DNA of 64,000 nt, taken from assembly GCF_011602365.1 (NCBI RefSeq), contig NZ_JAAONZ010000004.1:248001-312000 (forward strand). The letters run 5' to 3'. The position numbers and the translations under genes were made by a program. Origin of the DNA: Pseudomaricurvus hydrocarbonicus (lineage in GTDB: Bacteria > Pseudomonadota > Gammaproteobacteria > Pseudomonadales > Cellvibrionaceae). The stretch's first letter is position 1. Every line of letters starts with the position of its first letter. Shown piece after piece: positions 8,645-20,187 of this stretch. The notes beneath the pieces are model-generated. The model was not told where the DNA came from and searched no databases. It saw nothing but the letters and a program-made list of their open reading frames with translations.

Positions 8645-9006
8645 AGGTATCTCGGCAGCGATTTGGGAACCATAGCCGGGCGCTGCAACCAGCGTTCAAA
8701 GCGCGGGCCAATGCGAACCATAGTCCGTGACACCACCCAGCATTGATCGCCAGAGGGGGCTTCAAATGCTCTGGCGTGGTGGGCGAGCGGTTTTGAAGTC
8801 TGGTTCCAGCTGCCACAGGGATGAACGGCGCATAGGGCCATACGGGATGTATTTGACCTGTTCGACCAACCTTTGCGGTGACGCGGCATAGCCGACAAAT
8901 TTAAGAGCCGCTCGCGTATTGCGACCACTCCTGGGCCCCACCAGACACCCTAGTAGCAAACCTGATGATCGCAAAGAAGGTCCAGGGGCGCCCTTAGGCT
9001 GCCATG
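8645..9006. other. Gene-free region between convergent genes
   Basis: 362 bp between the 3' ends of the DUF2182 and BCCT genes. Open frames here on both strands show no domain, composition or start signal that supports a gene. No clear terminator hairpin was found. Confidence 0.4.
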
Positions 9007-11118
9007 TTATTTAGGGTCGAATACCCCCGTCTCCGACTTCCTTGCCGAGCTCGCCACCCCAGGCGCCACTTCCGGAGGCTCGGGTGGCGTCACCAGCATG
9101 TCATCATGTGCTTCCATTTTCCAAGGCAGAATCGCGGGTGATATATGCAGAAAATGCAGATGCTTTTCAAACTGATCCAGAATGTCAGTAATAATGTCCT
9201 GCTGATCAAGCCCAAAAATATCGTAGCACTGACCGCCCCGCCGCAGAAAAACCTCGGCTCGGTAGTAGTGTTTACCGTAATCGTGATCCCGCGGCATCTG
9301 AGGATAAGCATAGTCCGGCAACAGGTGCTCTATCATGCGAATTTCGTAAATAAAGTCCACCTGCTCCTCTTTGATGACTTCCAGATAAAGACGATTGAAA
9401 TCCTCGTCCATGTGGACTTCAGCCTGCCAGCCCTCCTTCACCAGCTCGCGCTCAACCCGATGCATGGCTTTGCAGACCGTCGAATTCATAAACTCCTTGA
9501 CTTCATTGCGTTCGGGGAAGGTCACCAGATCATGCAAGCGCCGGCGCCACAAACTGCGGCCATTGGCTGCCAGAGAGCGCTGTTGCAGATCGGTTTTCAA
9601 GCTTTGCTGATGGTGGCCTTCAATGATCAGTGCTCGCCACATACCCACGGCCGCAACAATCATGATCACACAGAAAGGCAGCGCACTGACGATCGTCATC
9701 GTTTGCAAGGCACTTAATCCACCGGCCAACAGCAAGGCAGAAGCAACAATACCCTCGGTAGAGGCCCAGAATACCCGCTGCCATATGGGTGTCTCCAGTG
9801 CACCGCCAGAGGCCAGAGAATCAATCACCAGGGAGCCGGAATCCGAGGAGGTGACAAAAAACGTTATGATCAACAACACCGTCACAAACGATAAAATCGA
9901 ACTCATTGGCAGGATTTCGTACAGCTTAAACAGCGCAATGGCCTGATTATTCTGCACTTCGCCGATCAGCACGGTATAGCCCTCATTCATGATTTCATTG
10001 AGCGCCGTATCCCCAAAAATGGAAAACCACAGAAAGGTAAATAATGACGGAACCAGCATGACTCCAATGACAAACTGACGGATGGTACGCCCCCGGCTGA
10101 TCTTCGCGATAAACAACCCGACAAACGGCGCCCACGCAATGGTCCAGCCAAAAATAAACAGCGTCCAGTTCCCAATCCAGTCAGAATGGCTGTAGGCCTG
10201 CAAGTTGAAAGTACGCTCAACCACATTACTGAGGTAGCTGCCTGTATTTTGCAGGAATGCTTCCAGGATATGGATCGTGGGTCCAACAATAAAGACAAAC
10301 AGCATCAGTGAAATCGCCAGCAGCATATTCACGATGGACAGCCGTTTTACCCCCTTATCCATGCCCGCCACCACAGAAAAAATAGCGAGGCCCGTGATCA
10401 ATACAATCGTAACCACCTGCACAAAAGTACTCACCGGGATTTGGGGCCATAAATAGTGGAGGCCTGCATTAATCTGCGTCACCGACAAGCCCAGAGTGGT
10501 CGCGATGCCGAACAGGGTACCGAGAATGGCGAACACATCCACAGCGTGTCCGATAGGGCCGTATATTTTTTCACCAATCAGAGGGTAAAGCGCCGAGCGA
10601 ATGGAAAGCGGAAGACCGTGCCGGAAAGCAAAATATGCCAGCACCAATCCCACCAGACCGTAGATCGCCCAAATGTGAAAGCCCCAGTGAAAGAAAGCAA
10701 TTTGCATGGCTTGCTTGGCGGAGTTTACCGTCTCTGCCGCCCCCTCCGGTGGCGATGCGTAGTGCAAAACCGGCTCTGCCACACCAAAAAACAGCAACGC
10801 GATGCCATAACCTGCTGAAAACAGCATCGCAAACCACTCCGGGAAACTGTACTGCGGGTCAGCGTGGTCGGGGCCCAGCTTGATGTGTCCCCACCGTGTC
10901 AGTGCCACACCGACAATAAACATAAGAAAAAATGCCACCGACAACATATAAAACCAACCAAAAGTATTGGTGATATACGCCAGTGTGGTTTGAAAGAATG
11001 CGCCGGCCAATTCGGGATTGCTGATGGTGCCAATCACCAACAGAACAATCACCACAACAGCGGGGACAAAAACGGGAATCAGTACCGTGGAACCGGCCTT
11101 GGCAACTTGCCCTGTCAT
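9007..11118 (-). CDS. betT: BCCT-family transporter, BetT-like (choline/betaine)
   Basis: A 703-residue betaine/choline/carnitine transporter with about 12 membrane helices in the first 500 residues. The diagnostic aromatic segment is GWTIAWAPFVGLFIAKISRGRT. A hydrophilic C-terminal domain of about 180 residues follows, as in E. coli BetT (677 aa), where the C-terminal tail takes part in osmotic regulation; this favours the H+-coupled choline type over shorter BCCTs. It would import a quaternary ammonium osmolyte. No betA/betB/betI genes are nearby, so choline itself is inferred. It starts after an AGGATGG ribosome binding site. Confidence 0.85.
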   Translation of the reverse strand: MTGQVAKAGSTVLIPVFVPAVVVIVLLVIGTISNPELAGAFFQTTLAYITNTFGWFYMLSVAFFLMFIVGVALTRWGHIKLGPDHADPQYSFPEWFAMLFSAGYGIALLFFGVAEPVLHYASPPEGAAETVNSAKQAMQIAFFHWGFHIWAIYGLVGLVLAYFAFRHGLPLSIRSALYPLIGEKIYGPIGHAVDVFAILGTLFGIATTLGLSVTQINAGLHYLWPQIPVSTFVQVVTIVLITGLAIFSVVAGMDKGVKRLSIVNMLLAISLMLFVFIVGPTIHILEAFLQNTGSYLSNVVERTFNLQAYSHSDWIGNWTLFIFGWTIAWAPFVGLFIAKISRGRTIRQFVIGVMLVPSLFTFLWFSIFGDTALNEIMNEGYTVLIGEVQNNQAIALFKLYEILPMSSILSFVTVLLIITFFVTSSDSGSLVIDSLASGGALETPIWQRVFWASTEGIVASALLLAGGLSALQTMTIVSALPFCVIMIVAAVGMWRALIIEGHHQQSLKTDLQQRSLAANGRSLWRRRLHDLVTFPERNEVKEFMNSTVCKAMHRVERELVKEGWQAEVHMDEDFNRLYLEVIKEEQVDFIYEIRMIEHLLPDYAYPQMPRDHDYGKHYYRAEVFLRRGGQCYDIFGLDQQDIITDILDQFEKHLHFLHISPAILPWKMEAHDDMLVTPPEPPEVAPGVASSARKSETGVFDPK

Positions 11119-11301
11119 ATATCCATCCTAGGTGTTGTCAAAAATTACGCTACAAGCCTAACATTTCAAACCATAGGGTGCACATTTGCGCCCGACTGCA
11201 TAAGTCAAGTCGATGAAAGGAAACAAGGATCCCAGGAAACTTTCAAGATCGAACCAGCTGGCCCCGCGTATAAAAGTGCAAGGCCAGAGGTTGTAAAATG
11301 C

Positions 11302-12879
11302 TTAATGAAGTCGAATGGGTTTCATGAACAAGGGGATCAGCGCGATGACAAAAATCAACATCGCCATTGCGTGAAAGTTGTTCAGATAAGAAATCATCAG
11401 CGCCTGGCGGTTAACCTCAGCATCCAACATCTGCAGCACGGCTGAGCCATACTGCCCCAGAGTACTGGTCAGCGCGGTCACGTCAAAACCTTGCAGCGTA
11501 TTTTCTGTCACATGCTCCGTTAAACCGGCGTGTGATACTTGCTGACTGCGTGAGAGCATGGTGAAAATCGCCGAGATGCCAAAACTACCACCGAGATTGC
11601 GCATCAAATTCAACAAGCTGGAACCGTCGGGGCGATGCTCCGGAGCGACTGTCGCAAAGGCGGCTATGTTCATAGGCATAAAGATAAGCCCCAAACCCAG
11701 CCCTTGTATAAAACCGGCCACAAGAATCTCGGTACTGCCCATTTCCAAAGACCAGCGCGACATCAGCACCAGCCCAAAGGCGGCCAACAAGTAGCCCACA
11801 GTAATCATATAACGGACATCCAACCGCTGTGAAAGCTTGCCCGCCAGCATCATCGTCATCATCACCCCAAGACCGCGCGGCATCATCAGCATACCGGTGT
11901 CCAGTGCGGTGTAACCATAAACGGTTTGAAACATGGTTGGCAGTATTGACGAAATAGCAATGTTCGCCACGCCGAGCATAAACATCACACCCATGGCGCC
12001 CAGAAAATTGGCATTTTTCAGTAACACAGACGGAAACAAGGGTACTTTTGTGTAACGGGTATGAATGAAAAACATCCAAAAGGCTGACAGCGCAATGATC
12101 ATCTCGAGAATGATCTCCCAGGAACTGAACCAGTCTTTGTGACTCCCCCGGTCGAGCAATAATTGCAACGCCACCAAGCCAGTCGCCAGAATGAAAAAAC
12201 CAAATCGATCCAGTTTGCGCGGCACCAGCGGCCGGCTGGGCAACAACCACACCAGCAGCAATAAGGTCGGTATTCCGATGGGCAGATTGACGTAAAACAC
12301 CCAGCGCCAACTCAGCGTATCGGTTAAAAGTCCACCGAGCATAGGGCCGGTAATTGGGCCAATCATGATCACCATTCCCCATAAGGACATGGCCGAAGCC
12401 TGTTTACTGGGTTTGGTGGTATCAAACAAGATGGTTTGTGACATGGGGCCAATGAAAGCGGCGCAGATACCCTGAAAAGCTCGAAAAGCCACCATCTGAG
12501 ACAGTGACGTGGCTGCACCACAGAGCACTGACGCCAGCAAAAAACCCGCCACAGCCCACAGAAACACCTGCCTTGATCCCAGCCGGTCAGAAACCCAACC
12601 GACTATCGGTGTGACCAGCACTCCGGCGATGATAAAACTGGTCAGTACCCAGCTGATGGTGTCGCTGGTCGCCCCAAGGCTGGCCTGCATATGTGGCAAG
12701 GCAACGTTGGCAATGGTGATGTCCAAAATTTGGATAAGCGACACGCACATCACAGCAATCATCAACAGACGAGGGTGTCGACTTGCCAGTGAAGCCTGAT
12801 CCAATGGATCTGCTTGTGCAGACGCGCCCGACTGTGTGGATCCCTTTACCGGTTCAACCGCGGGTGTTGATTCGGACAT
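11302..12879 (-). CDS. emrB: EmrB-type DHA2 MFS efflux transporter
   Basis: A 525-residue, 14-helix drug:H+ antiporter of the DHA2 family. Typical motifs are visible: motif A between helices 2 and 3 (GWVSDRLGSRQVFLW) and motif C (GPITGPMLGGLLT). It would pump amphipathic compounds out with the adaptor encoded upstream. Its start overlaps the 3' end of the emrA-like gene by 26 bp. Third gene of marR-emrA-emrB. The symbol is by family; the substrate is unknown. Confidence 0.92.
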   Translation of the reverse strand: MSESTPAVEPVKGSTQSGASAQADPLDQASLASRHPRLLMIAVMCVSLIQILDITIANVALPHMQASLGATSDTISWVLTSFIIAGVLVTPIVGWVSDRLGSRQVFLWAVAGFLLASVLCGAATSLSQMVAFRAFQGICAAFIGPMSQTILFDTTKPSKQASAMSLWGMVIMIGPITGPMLGGLLTDTLSWRWVFYVNLPIGIPTLLLLVWLLPSRPLVPRKLDRFGFFILATGLVALQLLLDRGSHKDWFSSWEIILEMIIALSAFWMFFIHTRYTKVPLFPSVLLKNANFLGAMGVMFMLGVANIAISSILPTMFQTVYGYTALDTGMLMMPRGLGVMMTMMLAGKLSQRLDVRYMITVGYLLAAFGLVLMSRWSLEMGSTEILVAGFIQGLGLGLIFMPMNIAAFATVAPEHRPDGSSLLNLMRNLGGSFGISAIFTMLSRSQQVSHAGLTEHVTENTLQGFDVTALTSTLGQYGSAVLQMLDAEVNRQALMISYLNNFHAMAMLIFVIALIPLFMKPIRLH

Positions 12880-13852
12880 GCGCCGATAATCCTGTAATCA
12901 TGAGCTTCGAGGAGGCGTCATTAATGGCAATTCGAACCGATACTCGCTGCGTGATTTTTACCCAGTTACCGTTAGCATTTTGCGCGGGTAACACGGAAAA
13001 CTCAGAGCCCGTACCAGCCCCAATGCTCTCCACCTGTCCGCTAAATGCCACTCCAGGGTAAGTGTCCAGCTCTATGGTGACTGGCTGACCAATGCGCATG
13101 TTTTCCAGGTCAGTTTCTTTGAAATTTGCTTCAACCCAGCTGCGATCGGCCTTAACAATGTTCATCGCAGAAAGACCCTGCATTAAAAACTGCCCGACCT
13201 GCAAACGACCGGTTTGGGTGATTATGCCTGCCGCCGGAGCCCTCACCTCTGTACGCGATAAATTCAGGCGCGCCTTGTCCAACTGCACTTGTGCGGCAAG
13301 AATCATTGGGTTGACACCGGAGGCCGAGCCGCCGGTAGAGAGCGCTGCTTTTGCCTTAGCGGCTTCAGCACGAGCCCTATCCAGTCGGGACCGTGCTTCA
13401 GACAGAGCGTGTTCAGCCGCCTGCACAGAGGCTTCAGTGGAGACCCGGGTTTTCAAAAGCTCTTGCTGGCGGTGGTATTCTTTTTCAAAATAGCTGATAT
13501 CTTCTTCGGCACTTTCAATATCCACACTGGACGTTGCAAACTCAACTTCCAACTCTTCGACCTTTGCCCTTGCGTTGGCTAAAGACGCTTCCGCTTCAGC
13601 CACGGCCAGTTCAAAAGGTTCCGGATCAATGCGAAACAGTAAATCGCCGGCGGCTACCGGTTGATTTTCTCGCACATGCACTTCGACGATACGGCCACCA
13701 ACCTCTGCACCAACAGCGATCATATCCTGTTTAACGTAAGCATTATCCGTCGATACATAATTCTGGCCGGACAAAAAATAAGCAAAACCGGCGGCCATTA
13801 GCAACACTGGAACAACCAGCATCAAGGCAATACTGCGGAAAGAACGAGACAC
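12854..13852 (-). CDS. emrA: EmrA-type membrane fusion protein
   Basis: A 332-residue HlyD/EmrA periplasmic adaptor. One N-terminal anchor helix (about residues 8-27) is followed by a biotinyl-lipoyl half (DNAYVKQDMIAVGAEVGGRIVEVHVRENQPVAAGDLLFRIDP), an Ala/Glu-rich coiled-coil hairpin (about 80-190), the second lipoyl half (VRAPAAGIITQTGRLQVGQ), and a beta-barrel domain. It links the inner-membrane pump to an outer-membrane channel. No tolC-like gene is adjacent. It sits 105 bp downstream of the marR gene; that gap contains a weak 7-base inverted repeat, TGACTGA (13906) with TCAGTCA (13930). Confidence 0.92.
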   Translation of the reverse strand: MSRSFRSIALMLVVPVLLMAAGFAYFLSGQNYVSTDNAYVKQDMIAVGAEVGGRIVEVHVRENQPVAAGDLLFRIDPEPFELAVAEAEASLANARAKVEELEVEFATSSVDIESAEEDISYFEKEYHRQQELLKTRVSTEASVQAAEHALSEARSRLDRARAEAAKAKAALSTGGSASGVNPMILAAQVQLDKARLNLSRTEVRAPAAGIITQTGRLQVGQFLMQGLSAMNIVKADRSWVEANFKETDLENMRIGQPVTIELDTYPGVAFSGQVESIGAGTGSEFSVLPAQNANGNWVKITQRVSVRIAINDASSKLMITGLSAHVRINTRG

Positions 13853-13957
13853 CTCTGGTACTCCATAAAATCTCTAAAAACCAGCCGTAACTGGCACATC
13901 ATCAATGACTGAATGCTTGTTTGAGACAATCAGTCAGTGTCTAAATCGCCTGGGTAT

Positions 13958-14407
13958 CTAATCATTCGGGTCCAGGCCCTTGGCCGGAGTATTTTTCACC
14001 AGGTTGAGGCGCATTTGCTGCAGGGACTGCGACATCATCTCGCGCTCCTGGGCAGAAACGCCCTCCATGGCTTCGGACAGCACTTCCTGCCCCAGGGGCT
14101 TAAGCTCTTCTGACAGTTGTTTTGCCTTATCCGTCAAATACAGACGCCAAACCCGTCGGTCAGTCGGGTCGCGGCGCCTTTCCACCATGCCGGCTTCCTG
14201 CAGGCGATCTGCCATTCGGCAGAGCGTAATGGGCTCTACATCAAGGTGTTCGGCCAGGCGGCCTTGATTAATGCCTTCATGGCGCTTTAACACGGTCATG
14301 ACCTGCCATTGTGTTCTGGTGACCCCAAGGGTTTTAGCCCGCTCATCAAAAGCACGGCGAACCATCCTGGATACATCAGCCATCAATATGAAAATGTTCT
14401 CTTCCAA
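13958..14407 (-). CDS. MarR-family transcriptional regulator
   Basis: A 149-residue MarR regulator, a dimeric winged-helix repressor of the usual length. The recognition region is GRLAEHLDVEPITLCRMADRLQEAGMVERRRDPTDRRVW (about 55-93), including the wing motif DPTDRR. First gene of a marR-emrA-emrB unit, so it most likely represses its own operon and is released by a pump substrate. Inverted repeats lie in its upstream region. Confidence 0.93.
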   Translation of the reverse strand: MEENIFILMADVSRMVRRAFDERAKTLGVTRTQWQVMTVLKRHEGINQGRLAEHLDVEPITLCRMADRLQEAGMVERRRDPTDRRVWRLYLTDKAKQLSEELKPLGQEVLSEAMEGVSAQEREMMSQSLQQMRLNLVKNTPAKGLDPND

Positions 14408-14721
14408 TCTCGGTAACCTGTTAATTCAAAGTGCCTGTTATTCAAGTGCGCCCCTTTAATAAGCAGGCATTTAATAATGATACACTTTATAACTATGCTT
14501 ATAATATTACCAGTACACTTTCCCAGAGCCAAATTCGATTCGAGAGGACTGCGGAGCGACCTGAAGAGCCCCCGGATATCGGCCAAACGCAGGGCAAACA
14601 ACGCCCGATACAGGAGCATACACCGCGAAATTCCGCTAAAAGTGGCTGAACAGCCATGAACGTGAAGAAAACTAATCAGAAAAGCTCTTGGGACTGAGAG
14701 AGCAGGATTTACGGGTTGGGG
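14408..14721. promoter_or_regulatory. Upstream region of marR-emrAB with inverted repeats
   Basis: No gene in 314 bp. An imperfect inverted repeat pairs TGCCTGTTATT (14432-14442) with AATAAGCAGGCA (14458-14469), with a one-base bulge. Further upstream, TTATAA-N6-TTATAA occupies 14487-14504 in AT-rich DNA. Either could be the MarR operator; promoter elements on the minus strand are not distinct. The far part (14510-14721) lies downstream of the unknown gene at 14722 and shows nothing recognisable. Confidence 0.4.
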
Positions 14722-15759
14722 TCAATGGGCTGCTGGTGAATGGGCTGCTGGTATGGACGCCGAAATAGTTGCCCCCTTCCAGCCAAACTCACCGGCCGGC
14801 AACTCAAGCGAGTAGTTGCGTCCTCTCAGCCGGGCTCGCAACCAGGGTTGCAGAGCCGTCAACACTGCAGGCTGACGGCCCATCAGGGGCGAATTAAGAC
14901 GTAGCACATCCCCGGCCCCATTAAGCTTATACACCTGTTCGGTGCCATTAGCCCCTCCACTCAATGCAAATTCCGACCAATCCACAAGCACACCGTGACT
15001 CTGCTGCTGCGCCAAGCCGCTCAGAAGCCTGCCGGCCTCTGTAAACAACTGTACACACAGCTTGCGCACCGCTCCCGGGTTATCGCTTGGCTGAAAGGCA
15101 ACACGGATTCCATCGTGAGCACACACCAGCCCCTCGACCGTAAATGACCAGGCCGGCTTCACTGTTTCAGTAGCCGAAGTTGCTGCAGGTAGCCGATCAG
15201 GCACCGGGACAGCGCCAGGACTTGAGGGCATCAACGACGATAAGCCGGTCAGCTCATAACAGTCCCTCACCTGACAGAATTGCTCCAACACGGATTGCTC
15301 GAAAGCTGGCTGCTTCTCCATTCGCGGGTGAGACAGCATCACCTGTTGATGGTTAATTTCCAACACCAGCTCCGCCTCATCAAACACCAGCAAGGACACA
15401 TCCGCGCCGCTGTCGACGCTGATTTGAAGACGATGCAGCTGGCCGGCATAGCGCTCCACGGCTATCCGCCACTGAGACTGATCCGTTCCCGCCTGCGACT
15501 TTTCATGCAATGCCTCAGAACCACCCTCAGCCAGACCGGCCTCGACATAATAGCTCTCAGTCAATAGCAACAGCGCAATGCTGGCAAAGTCCTGCCGCCA
15601 CTCCCGCGGTGCGGACTGTAACGCCTCAACGGTGCGGTCATAGCGAGAGCTGACTGCGTGTACTTGAGAGGCCACAAGCACAGACACCATTAAAACAGCG
15701 ATCTTCTCTAAGACGGCGATCTTCTCTAAGACAGCGACTCTCACTCGGTATGAAAACAT
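14722..15759 (-). CDS. Exported protein of unknown function
   Basis: A 345-residue protein not recognised as a known family. Residues 1-35 look like a Sec signal peptide whose basic start contains an in-frame duplication of VLEKIA (18-bp DNA repeat), followed by VLMVSVLVASQVHA and a likely cleavage after VHA. The mature part is soluble, mixed alpha/beta, with a Cys pair (CQVRDC) near the middle, a Pro/Ala-rich linker (about 178-197), then a second domain with Cys in GLVCAHDG and KLCVQLF. The C-terminus ends in a duplicated PAAHS unit from a 15-bp repeat. It is divergent from katG. Probably periplasmic; the role is unknown. Confidence 0.7.
   Translation of the reverse strand: MFSYRVRVAVLEKIAVLEKIAVLMVSVLVASQVHAVSSRYDRTVEALQSAPREWRQDFASIALLLLTESYYVEAGLAEGGSEALHEKSQAGTDQSQWRIAVERYAGQLHRLQISVDSGADVSLLVFDEAELVLEINHQQVMLSHPRMEKQPAFEQSVLEQFCQVRDCYELTGLSSLMPSSPGAVPVPDRLPAATSATETVKPAWSFTVEGLVCAHDGIRVAFQPSDNPGAVRKLCVQLFTEAGRLLSGLAQQQSHGVLVDWSEFALSGGANGTEQVYKLNGAGDVLRLNSPLMGRQPAVLTALQPWLRARLRGRNYSLELPAGEFGWKGATISASIPAAHSPAAH
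14724..14753. repeat. Tandem repeat, 2 x 15 bp, in a coding 3' end
   Basis: AATGGGCTGCTGGTG is followed by AATGGGCTGCTGGTA. The duplication is in frame with the unknown exported protein and adds five residues just before its stop. Confidence 0.85.
15696..15731. repeat. Tandem repeat, 2 x 18 bp, in a signal peptide
   Basis: Units at 15696-15713 and 15714-15731 share GCGATCTTCTCTAAGA and differ at one base; a degenerate third unit follows. The repeat is in frame and duplicates six residues in the basic region of the signal peptide of the unknown protein. Confidence 0.85.
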
Positions 15760-18349
<2,590 letters not shown>

Positions 18350-18357
18350 ACATTGAC

Positions 18358-18383
18358 GGGGCTGACGCTCAACGTTCAGCCCC
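18358..18383 (+). terminator. Stem-loop after katG
   Basis: GGGGCTGA and TCAGCCCC form an 8-bp stem with a 10-base loop 9 bp after the katG stop. No T-run follows, so it may stabilise the 3' end rather than terminate. Confidence 0.45.
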
Positions 18384-18579
18384 AAACCTACAGAAGAGTC
18401 TTTGTGCCAGCGAAGACTCCCTTTTTCATTTCAGACTCGCCTCCCCCCGACCACCTCAGGTTTGATCCAGCGCCGGCAACTCACCGTATAAACCCTCTAA
18501 ATCGAAGCTGTCGACGCGCCATACAATCGTCACTTCCTGAGCTCTGCCGCCCTCACTCGTAATGTTAAAGGAAATTACT

Positions 18580-19125
18580 ATGTCACTATTGCGAACTATG
18601 ATTTTGATCCCGCTGATTGCCCTGGCAATCGCTGTCACTGGGTGTACTCAACTGGAGGACTACGCAGACACCCAGCCGGCGTTCAAATTGGAACAATTTT
18701 TTGATGGCCCGCTCACGGCTCATGGTATTTTCAAAGATTACAAGGGAACCGTGATCAAGCGCTTCCGGGTAGACATGATCGGCTCCTGGGAAGGCAATGT
18801 CGGGCGTCTGAAGGAGGACTTTTTTTATGACGACGGCACCACCGAACAGCGCATCTGGACCATCACCAAAACCGACAGCGGCCACTATGTCGGCACCGCC
18901 GCGGACATTAAAGGCGAGGCGATCGGCACAACCTCGGGGTTTGCCCTAAATTGGCAATACGTGATGCGACTTCCCGTCGGCGACACAGTCTACAACCTGA
19001 GCTTCGATGACTGGATGTACCGTCTTGACTCCAATACCGTCCTCAATGAGGCCAGCGTGAGTAAGCTGGGCGTTACGGTGGGCAAAGTCGTGCTGGTGAT
19101 GCACAAGATCGAATCACAGCAATAA
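18580..19125 (+). CDS. DUF3833 lipoprotein
   Basis: A 181-residue DUF3833 protein. The ATG at 18580 is chosen because AAAGGAA precedes it by a few bases and it opens a lipoprotein signal (MSLLRTMILIPLIALAIAVTGC) with the lipobox V-T-G-C. The mature part has the family's start, LEQFFDGPLTAHGIFKDYKG, followed by a lipocalin-like run of beta strands. Probably anchored in the outer-membrane inner leaflet. Family function is unknown. It is 230 bp from katG and probably has its own promoter. Confidence 0.86.
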   Translation: MSLLRTMILIPLIALAIAVTGCTQLEDYADTQPAFKLEQFFDGPLTAHGIFKDYKGTVIKRFRVDMIGSWEGNVGRLKEDFFYDDGTTEQRIWTITKTDSGHYVGTAADIKGEAIGTTSGFALNWQYVMRLPVGDTVYNLSFDDWMYRLDSNTVLNEASVSKLGVTVGKVVLVMHKIESQQ

Positions 19126-19245
19126 CAGATTTTCCTGTGCAACGCCTCTACAGCGATTGAGGCCGTTTGCTGCGGTAGAAATTCAGGTTAAGATCAAGGC
19201 GTGGGTAAAAGGTTTTACTAATCTGTAACTCAAGGAAAAACGCCA

Positions 19246-20040
19246 ATGACCTCGCTGGGCATACATCATTTAACCGCCGTTGAAACCGACCCGGCTGAAT
19301 TTGTCTCCATCGCTGCGGCTGTGGGTTGCAAAAGAATTTCGGTATTCACTCAGACATTCAGTCCACAAAGCGGTTGGCACCTGGTGACACGAAATAACAT
19401 TCAGGCATTTAAAGATCGACTGGACTCAACCGGTGTACAGGTCACCAACATTGAATGCTTTATGATCACCCCGCACACAGACATCGAGAGTTTCCGCTCT
19501 TCGCTGGAGCTGGGAGCGCAACTGAATGCACGCGGCGCCACCGCCCTGCTCTACGATGCCGACGAAGCCCGTGTTATTGATCAGCTGTCACGCTTATGCG
19601 AACTGACCGCCGAGTACGGGTTACACACCAACATTGAATTTATGCCGTTGGCACCTCGCTGGAAAACGCTGTCTCAGGCGGTCGAACTGATGCATCAGAT
19701 CAATCAACCCAATTTGGGACTCGGTATCGATCTGCTGCACATGATTCGCTCGGGCAGCCCAATTGAAGACCTGGCAAACCTGCCACCCGAACAGATTCAC
19801 TACGCCCAAATTTGCGACAGCATCAGTCTGGATGTCACCGAAGAATATGCCAATGAAGCCGGCAACAGCCGACTGGCACCCGCTGAAGGTCATTTTCCGA
19901 TTCAGCGCTTTCTGCAAACCCTGCCGGCGGGAACACCGATCGAACTGGAGGTACCACAGCAACAACCAGGTTCTGCACGTGAACGGGTGAAGAGAATATT
20001 CGCCGCCGGTCGGCGGCAAATGGAAACAGCGGGACTCTGA
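19246..20040 (+). CDS. Sugar phosphate isomerase/epimerase-like TIM barrel protein
   Basis: A 264-residue protein of the AP-endonuclease-2/xylose-isomerase-like TIM-barrel superfamily. Supporting features are the EFMPL strand with a putative metal-binding Glu (about 126), LGLGIDLLHMIRSG with the Asp-Leu-x-His pair (about 163-170), HYAQICDS, and the late IELEVP strand. These match the divalent-metal site of the superfamily. The substrate is not predictable: inosose dehydratases, hydroxypyruvate isomerases and sugar epimerases share this fold. It is preceded by CAAGGAAAA. Confidence 0.83.
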   Translation: MTSLGIHHLTAVETDPAEFVSIAAAVGCKRISVFTQTFSPQSGWHLVTRNNIQAFKDRLDSTGVQVTNIECFMITPHTDIESFRSSLELGAQLNARGATALLYDADEARVIDQLSRLCELTAEYGLHTNIEFMPLAPRWKTLSQAVELMHQINQPNLGLGIDLLHMIRSGSPIEDLANLPPEQIHYAQICDSISLDVTEEYANEAGNSRLAPAEGHFPIQRFLQTLPAGTPIELEVPQQQPGSARERVKRIFAAGRRQMETAGL

Positions 20041-20100
20041 AAACTTCTACTCTGAAGACCCGTAAACTACTCAGGGTTTGAGGCAGAGCATAAAGGCATC

Positions 20101-20128
20101 AAGGGAACCGGCGTTAGCCGGTTCCCTT
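20101..20128. terminator. Stem-loop between convergent genes
   Basis: A perfect 12-bp stem, AAGGGAACCGGC with GCCGGTTCCCTT, closed by a GTTA loop, lies between the 3' ends of the TIM-barrel gene and the TonB-dependent receptor. It lacks a clear T-run on either side but is placed to serve both genes. Confidence 0.6.
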
Positions 20129-20187
20129 CAGCCCTGCGGACGGGCGTTGCACCAGTGCGCAGGAGATATACCCAGTGGTTTTACAAT

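Noticed and set aside
11585-12382. 265-codon minus-strand frame inside emrB
   Set aside because: Alternative frame of the efflux gene on the same strand; no membrane pattern of its own.
13906-13936. TGACTGA/TCAGTCA inverted repeat between marR and emrA
   Set aside because: Seven-base arms 17 bases apart are too weak to call an operator.
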